In this document: positions 1 to 10,341 of the stretch, piece after piece
How the letters are laid out: every line of letters starts with the position of its first letter
How positions within the stretch are numbered: position 1 is the first letter of the stretch
Source of the DNA: Bettongia penicillata ogilbyi
Taxonomy: Eukaryota > Chordata > Mammalia > Diprotodontia > Potoroidae
DNA: 64,000 bases
Direction of reading: 5' to 3'
Assembly: GCA_023548195.1 (NCBI GenBank)
Contig: JAJHZJ010000419.1
Span: 3,550,273 to 3,614,272 of the forward strand
The notes under the pieces: model-generated
Databases searched by the model: none
The model's input: only the letters and a program-made list of their open reading frames with translations
Told to the model about the DNA's origin: nothing
Position numbers and translations under genes: made by a program

Positions 1-317
1 ACCAAGCAGGCAGAAAAAAATGTTGTCTGAGTTGAGTTTTGAAGGCAACTCATTTTAGACAAGATCATTTTAAAAAAGTTAGTAGTTCACAGTTAATGTT
101 GCCACAAAATCTATTTGCACGGATACCTGGTACTTTGAATCATGTGACTTTAAAAAATATTATTTACTTAAGGAGTCAAGGCAAGATTAGAAGAAAATAG
201 TTAGCTGAGAAGGGAACAGAACTTATCCCAGATGTTAAGTCATTCTTATATTACAACAGTTATGTGGCTCCTTTTGAATAAAGTCTAACCATGTCATAGA
301 TATAGTGTATTTTAGAA
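1..317. other. Unannotated AT-rich stretch
   Basis: No repeat family, open frame or regulatory motif is recognised here. The sequence is AT-rich and unstructured up to the target site of the SINE that follows. Confidence 0.5.
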
Positions 318-655
318 CTAATGTGGACATGCGTGTTCACCCTTTGTTGCTGAAGAAGACCATGCCATCAGAGAAATAATGACATTACTTGCACTTGACT
401 TTGTTTTGAGTTAGGGAGGGCTGTGCAGGTCACCAACCTCCCTTCTCCTCCAGAGCCATCTGAATCCAGTGATGAGATATTCATCAGGATGACTAGAGAT
501 GACCCAGCGTGAGGCAGTTGGGGTTAAGTGTCTTGCCCAAGGTCATACAGCTAGTAAGTATCAAGTGTCTAAGTTGAGATTTGAACTCAGGTCCTCTTGA
601 CTCCTGCACTGGTGCACTATCCACTGTACCACCTAGCTGCCCCTAATGTGGACAT
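318..655 (-). mobile_element. Marsupial tRNA-derived SINE (type A) with target-site duplications
   Basis: A near full-length SINE on the minus strand. On the plus strand it reads from the reverse-complemented 3' tail (GAAGAAGACCATGCCATCAG) to the reverse-complemented head (CACCTAGCTGCCCC). The body is about 331-642. It is flanked by CTAATGTGGACAT at 318-330 and again at 643-655, a perfect 13-bp direct repeat (12 bp if the shared C is assigned to the SINE). Such repeats are the mark of LINE-driven retroposition. The tRNA-like head would carry A and B boxes for RNA polymerase III. The perfect duplications suggest a fairly recent insertion. Confidence 0.92.
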
Positions 656-817
656 AGATTTTGTTTGCGTGACTGGAATCATTTTTTGAAAGTATTATAC
701 TTAATAATTGGTGAGGAAAACTTGTATACAATATACAAGGCAGCTTCTCTAGTAGTGTTTAGTGATGGCAGAAAAACCACTGATCTAAACACTTGAAAAG
801 ATTATGAGAGAGTTTTT

Positions 818-885
818 TATATGTATATATTTATGTTTATATACATAAATATCCAAATATAGAGAAATATTCATATACGTTAATA
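818..885. repeat. AT-rich low-complexity tract
   Basis: A run of TATA, TTTATG and ACATAAA motifs with a small imperfect inverted repeat. It sits in an otherwise unannotated stretch (656-1235) where nothing else is recognised. Confidence 0.6.
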
Positions 886-1235
886 TATGATGGTGGTATT
901 GAAAGGCTCACAAACTAATGTTTATAAGGTCTTTGGAGGCACATTTTAGTGGTTCTGTCCAGATCCCTTCCCCTATTTTGACCTGATAATTAAATATTGA
1001 GGACATATCAAAAGACACTGGTCATTGGATGGAATGGGTTTCTGGTGTTTAATACTTAATCAAGTCTTAGAATCACCATCCATCCTGTGGCATATGTAAC
1101 CTATCTTGTGCTCTGAGTAGGCCTCCATTTTTTACAATGACATCACTGTTTCTCATTGAGAGGAAATGTGACTTTTTGAATTTTGTAAAGTTAATTTGAA
1201 TACTATCTGTTGGAACTGTATATGGATTAAATTGT

Positions 1236-1345
1236 TTTAATATTTCATGTCCTGCCTCTGACACCTACTGACTGTATGACCTTGTGTAAGTCACTTCTCC
1301 ATGCTCTAAGCAATTCTGTGAGACAATAAATTACAGAGATGGGTA
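1236..1345 (+). mobile_element. MIR/CORE-SINE fragment
   Basis: Contains the MIR-type core: CTGCCTCTGACACCTACTGA, then CTGTATGACCTTGTGTAAGTC. These match the usual 'ctgtgtgaccttgggcaagtcac' signature with mismatches. It is old and truncated at both ends. Confidence 0.6.
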
Positions 1346-1621
1346 GAGGGAATTTCCTCACCTGGGAATTGTATATATTGGTCAAATAAATTGCAGATAC
1401 AACCCTTATCTTACAATATTTACTTTACATGCAACTGAGAGCTGGTATTGCAGTTAGTATTTCTGTATTGAAAACAGAAAAATCATCTGTTTGGCTGCCA
1501 CAAAATGAGATGCATTATGTGACTGTGTAAGTAAAGAGCAATTAAGTAACTTTTTCTCAGGTATCTTCAGTTCATGTTTCAGTTTATTACTTAGTCCTTA
1601 CCCTATCCATTATACCTTGCT

Positions 1622-1735
1622 AGCTGTGATAAACTGAGTTCATGTCCACCTCTGACATTTACGTGCTCTATGACCATTGACAGATCACTTAATCTGTCAG
1701 TGCCCCAAGTAACTACTTTGCTAAACCTGGATGGA
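1622..1735 (+). mobile_element. MIR/CORE-SINE fragment
   Basis: Shows CCACCTCTGACATTTACGTG, CTATGACCATTGACAGATCA and CTTAATCTGTCAGTGCC, a diverged MIR core. The preceding 1346-1621 holds nothing recognised. Confidence 0.55.
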
Positions 1736-1757
1736 TTAGGGATGAGTTATAGATTAG

Positions 1758-2068
1758 TTGCTGTTGGCATTAACAAAGGGAGTTTTTGCACTGAGAGTCT
1801 TCTGCACCGCTGAAATCACAGACTTAGACTTCAAAACAATAATTCCCAGTGTCTTAAAGGCTTTGGGATTGTAGTACCAACTCTGGCAGATGCTATCAAG
1901 CTGGAAAAGAGTCTGGATTTCTGTCATCCAAAGGCTGACCACAGTAAGTATAGAGACTTCACAAAGAAGGTTGCGAAGAGCTTATTTCCATCAGTGGAGG
2001 AGGCACTCAAGATGGCGATGCTTGAGATATTGAAGAAGATTGATAGGTCTAATCTGTCCAATTTCTAA
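1758..2068 (+). pseudogene. Possible decayed coding fragment, product unknown
   Basis: Two overlapping open frames read like protein. Frame A (1758-1871, 38 codons) includes FCTAEITDLDFKTIIPS. Frame B (1814-2065, 84 codons, stop TAA at 2066) includes ADHSKYRDFTKKVAKSLFPS and EEALKMAMLEILKKID. Codons in frame B are strongly purine-first. One frameshift near 1860-1865 would join them, which would fit a processed pseudogene. No start codon, poly-A tail or family match is visible to me, and the opposite strand is also partly open (1754-1942). I do not recognise the protein; chance openness is a real alternative. Confidence 0.3.
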
Positions 2069-2281
2069 GGACTTTTGAGGTATCATTGTTCAGCACAGAT
2101 ACATATATTTGAGGGGAATTTTTCCCATCCTTCTTGAGTTTGAATGAGTTCAGCACTCTTCAATTTTGCTAATGACACAGAAGCCTAGTTTATGCCAACC
2201 CAGTGATTCACTGGGCCCATCTTAGGTAGCAGAAAGATCTGTGTTTTTGTTGATTTTTTTAGAGTGACAGTCCTAAAATTG

Positions 2282-2417
2282 TCACCTAGCCAAGGTGACT
2301 AGATTATCTGTCATCATCCAACTGGGCCTTGGATTGCTGGTCTAGCATGAGCTTGTTATACTTGATGGGCATCAGGCTAATTTTATGGGTATTTTTGTAG
2401 TCCTTGAGGGACAATGA
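2282..2417 (-). pseudogene. Possible second coding remnant, product unknown
   Basis: On the minus strand an open frame ends with a TAA at about 2305. It reads KISLMPIKYNKLMLDQQSKA followed by an acidic QLDDDR terminus. It lies about 215 bp beyond the end of the plus-strand remnant at 1758-2068 and in opposite orientation, so the two are not obviously one gene. It is short and unrecognised, and may be chance. Confidence 0.22.
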
Positions 2418-2511
2418 ATTAATACACCCTTTCAGCGGCAGACAGGTCCCAGTCATTAAACTGAATTATTGGTGACCTCCTTGCTCCTTTCATGAGGATT
2501 CCTGTATTCAA

Positions 2512-2546
2512 ACACATACACACACACATATACACACACACACACT
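2512..2546. repeat. Interrupted (CA)n microsatellite
   Basis: Alternating CA units broken by TA, about 35 bp. The following stretch 2547-3140 shows no recognised feature. Confidence 0.9.
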
Positions 2547-3140
2547 GCATGAAAAAGGAAAGTAAATGCTTCAGCTATAGTAGATTTCTTCTATCAAGAG
2601 ATACCCAAAACTTTTTCTGGCATAAATTCTGTTATCTCAACATCCATCTTATGGAAATGGGATGAACTCTGCACAGCATGGATTTTAGTTGGATTAAAAA
2701 GGAAACATAGGACTGTAACTCCTTTTCATATACATGTATAATCCCATTTTTGTCTTTGTCTTTTGGTTGGGGGAAGGAGTTTAGTGGCAACTCCATGCTT
2801 TGAACAAAGAAAATACTTAATAAAGATATTTAAATTAATTACTATTGAAGATACTGTAGTAAAATCAGGAGTAAGTTATCTCTTAGACGGTTTTAGGAAT
2901 CTTACTACTGACCCAGATATTTTCATCATGGGAAATGTTGACTGATTATATATTTTAACCTTTCACAAACATTTGTCCTCTCAATCTCAACTGAGCACTT
3001 TTTGTGCCTACATTGAATCACCTAGGGAACTTGGATTTGTGTCTTGCCATTTCATGAGCTCCACTCAGAAAGTCAACTAGTATCCTGATTTTCAAATCAC
3101 TGACATACCCTTCATTGCAGTTCATTTTGCCCTTGTGAAA

Positions 3141-3275
3141 TCAGGTAGAGTGGTGTTGTGAAAAGATAAGAAATGCATTTAGAACTAGAGTGACATGAGT
3201 ATCAATGCCATTGTGGCTACTTGATAGCTGTGTGGCCTTGGGTAAGTGATTTAATCTCTTCGCAGCAGGACTTCT
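3141..3275 (+). mobile_element. MIR/CORE-SINE fragment
   Basis: Reads through TGGTGTTGTGAAAAG..., then TAGCTGTGTGGCCTTGGGTA and AGTGATTTAATCTCTT, the typical MIR core. The 3' LINE-like end is missing. Confidence 0.7.
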
Positions 3276-3697
3276 TAATGTTATTTTGGTATGATAGACC
3301 CCTTTGACAGTATGATAAAACCTAAGAACACTTTCTTAGAATAATGGTGGTTGCTAAAAAGAATCATAATTGGAAGATGTGATAAAATTTGGCCAGAGTT
3401 TAGCAAAAATAGAATTGTAATTTTTTTCCCATCCAAGTTGGACTCCCCTGAACTGTATTAACAAACCTCAAATTAAGAGCTCTTATACTAAAGTCTGTTA
3501 AGCCTATAAATGTTTCTCTTTGCTACTCATTTCTTGGACCATATATCCTCAATAGTGGAGAATCTCGAGGCATCCTTATTAAAAGAAAGGCCTATTACTA
3601 GAAAGTCTTTTGATACTGGGCTTTAAAATTCATCCCCTTTATAAAACCACTAGGAAATGAGAAAATTAAATGAGTATGTTGATTATTAATTAATTAG

Positions 3698-3721
3698 TAG
3701 AGGAGCTTATTAGCTCCTCTA
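3698..3721. repeat. Perfect inverted repeat, 10-bp arms, 4-nt loop
   Basis: TAGAGGAGCT, loop TATT, then AGCTCCTCTA. Every base of the arms pairs. It lies just after an AT-rich TTAATTAATTA run. No terminator or miRNA role is implied; the stem is too short for a pre-miRNA. Confidence 0.9.
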
Positions 3722-3749
3722 AAAAGAAGAAAATAGAGAGGTATGCTAT

Positions 3750-3875
3750 ATATGTTAGCTCATAGTTAGATAGCAGTTATCAGTTGCAACACACTTTCAG
3801 CCATTCCCATTTTACAGGTGCTAGAATTCATCTTCCACTAAGTGAGGCTAGGTCTTCTGATACAAAGTCTAGTCT
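3750..3875 (-). mobile_element. Diverged CORE-SINE (MIR-like) fragment
   Basis: CCATTCCCATTTTACAGGTG, followed later by AGGTCTTCTGATACAAAGTC, matches the reversed 'ccccattttacagatgag ... aggtcttctgactccaagtc' pattern seen in clearer copies in this window. Confidence 0.45.
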
Positions 3876-3882
3876 TCTTACT

Positions 3883-4000
3883 ATTTATTCATTCAAGTAT
3901 TCATTAGGCATCTACAATATGGAGATCCTGGTGCTGGGACTGGAGAGTCAAAGACAAAAACAAAGCAGACCTTACCCTTAAGGAGTTTCCATTCTTTTAG
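3883..4000 (-). mobile_element. L2 LINE 3' end fragment
   Basis: TTCATTCAAGTATTCATTAG, then CAATATGGAGATCCTGGTGC and CCTTAAGGAGTTTCCATTC. These match the reversed L2 3' end ('aacaaatatttattgagcacc ... ctcaaggagcttacattct'). Confidence 0.7.
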
Positions 4001-4009
4001 AAGTAATCA

Positions 4010-4685
4010 TAAGACCTTTCATTTTAAAGGGCTCTGGTTATGAACTCTGACTTCTCAGTTAATTACAGTGTCTCTTTGAAGGTTTGCATTTCTGTTTCTA
4101 AGATGGCAAGTGAGGTTAACTTGGAAGCATCCCCAGAAATATAAATTTCCACTTGTTCAGTCTGTGGGTCTTAAACACATATGCCCTACTGGCCTAATTC
4201 ACTATTCCTTTGAGCTCGGCTTCAAGGACTGTTTTCCCGATTGATTGACACTTACTATCCTGGAGGCTGCCAATTATTCCCTGTGTGAGATAGGAACAAT
4301 AAGAACCATCTGCTGGAACAGTGTTGTCTTTTTGGCTGAGGTCGTTAGTGCAAGGGTCCAGAGATAATTATGATTTGCTGTCACAAAGACTAAAAGATGT
4401 GAATGGATTTTATCCAGCCACCAAGAAATCACCAGCAGATAAAGTGTAAAAAGATTTAAAAGATTGTCAATTTTAATCATTACAGCGCAGGTCTTTGCAA
4501 CCCTTTGTATAGAGCTAGTGTCTGCTGAGGATTTCCACTTCTCTTTCACAGTTTTAAATATGGATTGCCACTGGGAGTTAGCCAGGCAACAATTGGATTC
4601 CCTATCTATCTACACACATGCAGACATAGCAGAATTATAATTTGTCAGTGGTATTAATTTTCAGCAGTAATAATCTTCATTTGTA
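4010..4685. other. Repeat-poor block, possible conserved non-coding DNA
   Basis: No interspersed repeat is recognised here although the neighbourhood is dense with them. It includes GATTGATTGACAC (about 4239-4251), which resembles a PBX/HOX-type site, and GTTAGCCAGGCAAC (4577-4590), a weak RFX-like motif. Conservation cannot be judged from one sequence. Confidence 0.3.
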
Positions 4686-4687
4686 AT

Positions 4688-4745
4688 GCATAGAATGGAC
4701 TAGATGATTTCTAAATTCCCCTCTAACTCCTGATCTATGATCCTC
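4688..4745 (+). mobile_element. MIR-like 3' end fragment
   Basis: GAATGGACTAGATGATTTCT followed by CCCTCTAACTCCTGATCTAT matches the LINE-derived 3' end of MIR-type SINEs. L3 is an alternative source. Confidence 0.55.
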
Positions 4746-5054
4746 TACGTTAACATAGAGTAGCATAATAAAGCAAATATAATAAATAAATATTTAAGCA
4801 AAACCATATTAGAGGAAGAAGTACACATTACCCGCATCATCTTATGTGTTAACTGGAATTGTCCTAAGACACTTTTAGTGAAATTGCAGGAACAGATCTT
4901 TCCTAAGATTTGCAATTTTGATAAGAAATTTTTATTTACTTGTGCAGTGGTACATGCATAAAACATATGTGTATCTATGTAATATATATATGGCTACAAG
5001 AACTATAGCAAGATAATGACAGCCATTCCTGAGATCTATTGATGAAAATGAAAC

Positions 5055-5335
5055 ACTACTTTAACTTTGGATATTGCTTTACAATTTATAGTTTTCAAGG
5101 TCTCTCCTATTTTCTTCATCTCATTGCCAAGGAGGATGTGTGTTGGGCTATTTTACTTAATCATGGTTCACCAGAGCCATGTGAAATCAGTAAGGTTATC
5201 ATCCTTATCCCTGTTTTATAGATGAGGAAACCAAGACTTATAGAAAGAAGTTAAATGAGTTTCCCATGGCCACTCAGGCACTAAATTTTGGTGCTGGTAT
5301 TTCAGTTTAGGTTTTTGGACTCAGGGAGTAACATT
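5055..5335 (-). mobile_element. CORE-SINE (MIR-like), diverged
   Basis: Reversed CORE-SINE features in order: TTGCTTTACAATTTATAG, CTTATCCCTGTTTTATAGAT, GAGGAAACCAAGACTTATAG and TGGCCACTCAGGCACTAAA. Part of it resembles 5484-5564. Confidence 0.6.
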
Positions 5336-5483
5336 TTCTCCTCTCTATAATTCTACTTCTCCCTGCAAAAAGAAGGCCCAAACCAAAAACATTGTAAGTA
5401 ATTTTAGTTACTCAGTCCTTCAGAAGTATACAGGAAAGAACTTTTGAGTTATATCTCAATTAAATTACAGTGTAATTCAAAGA

Positions 5484-5564
5484 CTCCTATTTTCCCTCGT
5501 CTCATTGCCACTAAGACATGTGATGCCGCTTAGTGTTCCACTAAGATTTTACTTAATCATGACT
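5484..5564. repeat. Imperfect local duplicate of 5102-5166
   Basis: ACTCCTATTTTCCCTCGTCT, CATTGCCA and ATTTTACTTAATCATG repeat the order seen at 5102-5166 (CTCCTATTTTCTTCATCTCA, TTGCCA, TATTTTACTTAATCATGG), with about 17 extra bases in the middle. It could be a local duplication or two hits of one old repeat. Confidence 0.45.
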
Positions 5565-5894
5565 TTGGGTGACATGGCTATGGGGATTTTTCCTTATCTT
5601 GTGGAGCCTCTGGGACTGGTAGGAAAGGTATCAATAAACATATGTCAGGCCAAGGGATGGTAGAGAAGCCAAAGAAGTCTAAAATAAGTGCATTTGGCTC
5701 TAAGGTGGGAAGTCTATGTTGATGTTGGTCTCATTCCCCTCCTTAAAGGGATGAGTTTTGGGCTCCATTTTCCAAATCAGAGGAACAGAGGATCCCAATG
5801 ATTTATGAGTACTGATGCTAATGATGCTAATTGGATCTTGCAAGATAATGAGATTTCCCAAAGATAAACTTAATGGGGTCATGATACAAATTAT

Positions 5895-5981
5895 TTCATT
5901 CCTTGTACTTGTGGCTACAGAACCTAGCAGAGATGATTGACACCCAGTAGGCACTTAATAAATACTTTCTGGTGGAATGAT
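5895..5981 (+). mobile_element. L2 LINE 3' end fragment
   Basis: CCTTGTACTTGTGGCTACAG, then CACCCAGTAGGCACTTAATA and AATACTTTCTGGTGGAATGA match the L2 3' terminus ('agtaggcacttaataaatgtttgttgaatga'). Confidence 0.75.
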
Positions 5982-5984
5982 TTG

Positions 5985-6150
5985 TTTAAATCCTGACTGC
6001 CTCATACCACCTGTGAGGTGGTCTGGGGCATCTCATAACTTCCCTGTGCCTCACTTTCTATACCTGTAGAAAGAGATGTAAAGAGATGTAAAAAGAGAGG
6101 GTCTATAAGATCTTTTCCATTTCTGTCTCTAAGATTTTATGATCCTAAGA
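5985..6150 (+). mobile_element. MIR-type SINE
   Basis: AAATCCTGACTGCCTCATAC, CTTCCCTGTGCCTCACTTTC, TATACCTGTAGAAAGAGATG and the 3' end CTAAGATTTTATGATCCTA follow MIR order. A short AAGAGATGTA duplication lies inside it. The following 6151-6479 shows nothing recognised. Confidence 0.65.
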
Positions 6151-6479
6151 CTTAAGTCTTCACAGTTCTATTCAGTCCCCATCCTTCCTATCCCAGTTTA
6201 TGATGTGTCTTGTGGGAACCTTATCCTGTAAGCCATAGGTGCCCCTACTTGTGACTTTAACCAGGAGAGTGCCTGCTTCAGTTATGCAGTAGGGGCAGTT
6301 GCAGGGGAGGGAAATCTTGATCTCACTGATTTAGGTGGTGGGAGATACGTTTCTAGCATCCCACAAAGAAGCATTATTATATTAGGTTCTATAGTTCTAT
6401 TAATATTGCTATATGCTGTATGTTCCGTGTATGTGAGATTCCTTGTGGACTAGATTTAGAGTCTGATGACCACATCTAA

Positions 6480-7075
6480 CATTGTTCCTTTGAAGAAAAA
6501 CAATGCCATGTTCCAGAAATCCACCATAAGGGGGCCTGACCATACCACTCCTAGCCCATCCCATAAACTCCAGTAGTTCCCTATGACATTCAGGATCAAA
6601 CAGAAAACCCTCCATTTGCAATCAGAGCCTTTCGTAGTCTGACTGTTTCCTGCCTTCTTGCACTTCATTCCCTTCCACCTACTCTGAGATCTGGTGACAC
6701 CAACTTCGAGGTTCCTTGCAGAAAATGCTTCATCTCTTGACTTGGGATATTTTCAAAGCCTATCCCTCATGTCTGGAATTTTCTCTTACCTCAGCCTCAT
6801 CTCTTGACTTCCCTTAAGGCCCAACTTAAATTCCACTGTTTAAAAAAGCCTTTCCTAATCCCCCTTAACATCAGTGCTTTCCTTCTTTTGAGATTCTCTA
6901 ATTTATTCTGTATGTACCTTGTTCATTATATAATTATTTCCATACTGTCTCTCCCAGTAGACTGTGAGCTCCAGCTATCAAGGGCTGTTTTTATTTTCCT
7001 TTCTCTTTATCCCCACTGCTTTTAGTACAGTGTTGACACAGAGGAGTCCTTTGTAAATGCTCATTGACTATTTTT
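6480..7075 (+). mobile_element. L2 LINE, ORF2 3' region plus 3' UTR
   Basis: Reads through the decayed end of L2 ORF2 and its 3' UTR: GGGCCTGACCATACCACTCC, CATTCAGGATCAAACAGAAA, CAGAGCCTTTCGTAGTCTGA, AAGGCCCAACTTAAATTCCA, AAAAAGCCTTTCCTAATCCC and CCCAGTAGACTGTGAGCTCC. The tail is GTAAATGCTCATTGACTA. Frames are broken throughout. The short opposite-strand frames at 6409-6668 are antisense to it. Confidence 0.85.
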
Positions 7076-7374
7076 CATCCACAACCCTATCCCTAAGTTG
7101 GTGACTATTCATAGTATAGCATTATTCAGCCGGTTCATTTGTGTCTGTGCTATATTCCTAGAAAACAGGAACAAGGTCTTGAATTTCTTTTGAATCCCAC
7201 TTACTGTTTAGCAACTGAATGGGTACATCCTACCTAATATGTCTGTATAAAGCATTCTTCTGACTTCTTCCATTGTCCTCCTTATAGATGCAGTTTTCAG
7301 CAGGATTCACTGATAACTTTGGCAAATGGTAAACCAGACACTATCACGACAAGACCTGGACTATCGTATTCCCT

Positions 7375-7615
7375 CCCTAAAATACCATTTTCTGTAGGAA
7401 ACCTTTCCCCAATTCCCTTATCTTTCATTCATTTCTTCCCTCTAAGGTTGACTCCAATTTGTCCTGTATATATTATGTTTATATAGTTGTTCACATGACA
7501 TTGCCACCATTGGATATTAGCTCATTTAGGACAAAGATTATTTTCACCCTTCTTTGTGTCTCTAGCCCTTACTACAGTTCCTAGAATATTGTTGTTTAGA
7601 AAATGCTTTCTGATT
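7375..7615 (+). mobile_element. L2-like LINE 3' UTR
   Basis: GGAAACCTTTCCCCAATTCC, CCATTGGATATTAGCTCATT, TTCTTTGTGTCTCTAGCCCT and GTTTAGAAAATGCTTTCTGA follow the L2 3' UTR order, strongly diverged. Confidence 0.6.
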
Positions 7616-9394
7616 TGATTTGGTTCTCCCTTCACATCCCACCTAGCCACAAAAAGTCCTTGAAAAAGCAGGGTTATTGGTTCCCTACATTCCAGACATC
7701 TGCCAAATTCCTTTGCATCATCACAGACATCATACTATATTTTTCATCTTGATTTGATAGAAATCTTCAGCTATAAATGTCAAAAGTAACCAACCTGTCA
7801 GGGATCAGCGCATGGCTAGCACCGACTGTAATTCTGTAGTTAGGGATTATATTGTTTCAAGGTGTATTTTCCCCTAGAGGCCAAACATAAAACAGGCTCC
7901 CATCAGCATTTCCTTCCTGGAACCCTAATAATCACATTCCTCAAATAGGCTTTATTATCTAATACACATTTGTTTCTACTGAATGAACAGATTTTAAAAA
8001 GTGATTTGGAGGTTATTAAAAAAAAAATCTGCCCTGTATTTTCCATCTACAGTGTTGAGTCTCAGATGGAAAGATCCTGAGCTAATTCCTAGGGAAAATT
8101 TTTTTATGTCACCAAAGTTTGACTTTTGTACCTTGTCCCCAGGCTCTCTGGCTGCAGTTTTCTAACTTGTTGAATCAAATATTCAGGATATCCCTGGTTC
8201 TTTATTTAATTGATGATATTTATAATCCTAAAAAAAAAAATCCATTCAGGAGTCATATACTAGGTGACCATGTTAAGGTATTTAGTATGCCAAAGTATCT
8301 ACATTTCTAATTCATGATAATGGGCATTGATATGTTGCCCCTCTGAGGTATTTTTTGGTAGGAGATTTCTCAATCATGTTCCCTTAGAAAGTACCTACAG
8401 CATTTCTATTTAGGGTCTACTGGCTTTGGATACTTCAAGAAATAACTCATGAAGATTCTTTTTAAGGCAAAACTTAGACCTTCCACACTGAGATATGTAG
8501 CAAGCTACTTCTAGCTCCTAAACAGGCTAATACTGCAATTGCGTGGCCTTGGTCAAGGTGGAAAACTCCTCCTCCACCAATGGAAAAACATGGCTTTGTG
8601 GGTTACTGCCAACCAGAGCAGCTGAGCTCCATAATATATGCAGCCTGGCTTATCATAAAATACATATTCAGATACCATGGAAAAGATAATTTCTGTTGCT
8701 AATAAAAAGTCCCATGGTAAAAAGATGCCTTATAGAAAAAATTAAAGGAGAGCATCAATGAAGCTTTTAAAACATATAGAAAGTTGAAAGGATTTCAGAT
8801 GGGAATAAGGACAAACTGGCTGTGTTGTTACATAATAGAGTTTTGTATATAATCCTCTTTTATTTATTGTTAGGATATAGAAAAATTAATGTTGATGTTT
8901 TTCATGTTTACAATAAAGACAGTTTAAGGAAAAAATTAAAATGTATCCCTTATTGTGTTCCCAGACATGTCATGCTACCATCAAGGGTGCTGGATATTTG
9001 GTCTGTACCTGCTCTGTTTTGGACCTGCCATTGGTCACATAACTGATGCAACCATGGTAGCAAAACTGAGACACTAGAGGTCAAGTATCGTCCCTCCCTG
9101 GCTAGTGTTCTCACCCTTCCATGGTACCTACCAGTTAGACAGCTGTGGTAATGCCACAATTGGATGTTTGTTAACGTAACTAGTTTTTTAGACTATGCAT
9201 CAGCGTGACAAATGCTGGAATGATGAGTGGGAGTGGAGAAAGGATAAATGTGGGAGACATTTCAGTGAAAGAAATGAAACCACTTGATTGAATAAATGTA
9301 ATAGATATGTAACTGAGGAGAGATACTTATAGCTCTGATAATAGAGGAAAGGGATTAATTTCCATATAGGGTTTAGAGGGTTTTGATTTGAAGA
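7616..9394. other. Repeat-poor stretch
   Basis: No repeat or gene is recognised in these 1.8 kb apart from short A runs. The short open frames here (for example 8119-8310 and 8822-9046 on plus, 8950-9159 on minus) show no recognisable protein features. Confidence 0.4.
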
Positions 9395-9605
9395 TCATAG
9401 ATACAGTTTAAAGGTACCTCAGGATCCGTTCCCTTCATTTTACAGATGAGCAAACAAGCCCAGAGAGGTCTTATAATTTGCCCAGGATTGTCCAAGTAGC
9501 AAATATAAGTATACAAGTAGTAAATGATAAAATTGGAATTCAAACTTGACTCGAAAACTGAAAGCCTTTTTGCTAGCTGATGCTATCTTCTTAAGGTGAT
9601 GAGTT
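9395..9605 (-). mobile_element. MIR-type SINE
   Basis: CCCTTCATTTTACAGATGAG, then AAACAAGCCCAGAGAGGTCT, ATAATTTGCCCAGGATTGTC and TGGAATTCAAACTTGACTCG match a reversed MIR. Confidence 0.75.
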
Positions 9606-9689
9606 GAGTTTTAGACTAGTTGAATTTGTAAGAGAACCATCCTATGGGTAGGCAGGTGGAGATCTGGAACCAGAAACATGGTGAGGAAT

Positions 9690-10150
9690 TAGAGGTGCAG
9701 GTATACAATTATGAATGTAGAGGTGATCATTAAGCTGTGAGACAGAATATGAGGGGATGGAGCCCTAAACCTTGAGGGGAACATCCGCAATTTGGGAATG
9801 AGAGTGGGAAGGCAGATTAGATAGGATAGAGGACTGATCACAGCATACTTTGGAGTTATTAGGGGAGTAGAAAGAATTGACAATGAGCTGTAGCCAGTGC
9901 TGAATACATCACAAAAATGAAAGAGAATAAGGAAAAAGCAAAGACTTTTCAGTCTGGTAGTTATTACATCTTCAGGAATTCCAGTAGTATTGTTAGGAAT
10001 GAAAGAAGTCATACTGTAGGCAATGATGTGAGGAGGTAATAGTTATTTAGGAAATGGAGATAGATAGTGAGAAAAAGAAATAGTTGCAAGTGACGGATAT
10101 TTTTGAGATAAAGAGAGAGGGGTATGTGTAAAGGCAGTGGAGAGAGGGAA
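9690..10150 (-). mobile_element. L2 LINE ORF2 fragment
   Basis: Purine-rich on the plus strand, it matches reversed L2 ORF2: GGGGATGGAGCCCTAAACCT, TTGAGGGGAACATCCGC (the GVPQGSVLGPLL region in intact L2), GGAGTAGAAAGAATTGACAA and GGAAATGGAGATAGATAGTG. A minus-strand frame of 107 codons (9689-10012) survives but lacks intact motifs. Confidence 0.7.
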
Positions 10151-10186
10151 TTACACCTGCCTTTTAGGATATTGTTGTCCTAATAT

Positions 10187-10255
10187 AAAGTATATAATAT
10201 GTAATGTATAGTATATATAGTATTTAGTTCCTTATATAGCATATAAAATATAACT
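10187..10255. repeat. TA-rich low-complexity tract
   Basis: Repeated TATAATATG, TAGTATATATAG and ATATAAAATA units. Confidence 0.75.
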
Positions 10256-10325
10256 GAATGAACATTAATGCTAATTACCTTAGTATATTTATAAAATGAC
10301 TTCAACTACCATATGGGTCTGAATG

Positions 10326-10341
10326 TAAAATGTACATTTTA
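10326..10341. repeat. Perfect 16-bp palindrome
   Basis: TAAAATGTACATTTTA is its own reverse complement. It is AT-rich, so it is only mildly unexpected. Confidence 0.9.

Noticed and set aside
8960..9185. Paired CCATGG-centred motifs as an X-box
   Set aside because: GCAACCATGGTAGC matches the RFX consensus in only part of each half-site.
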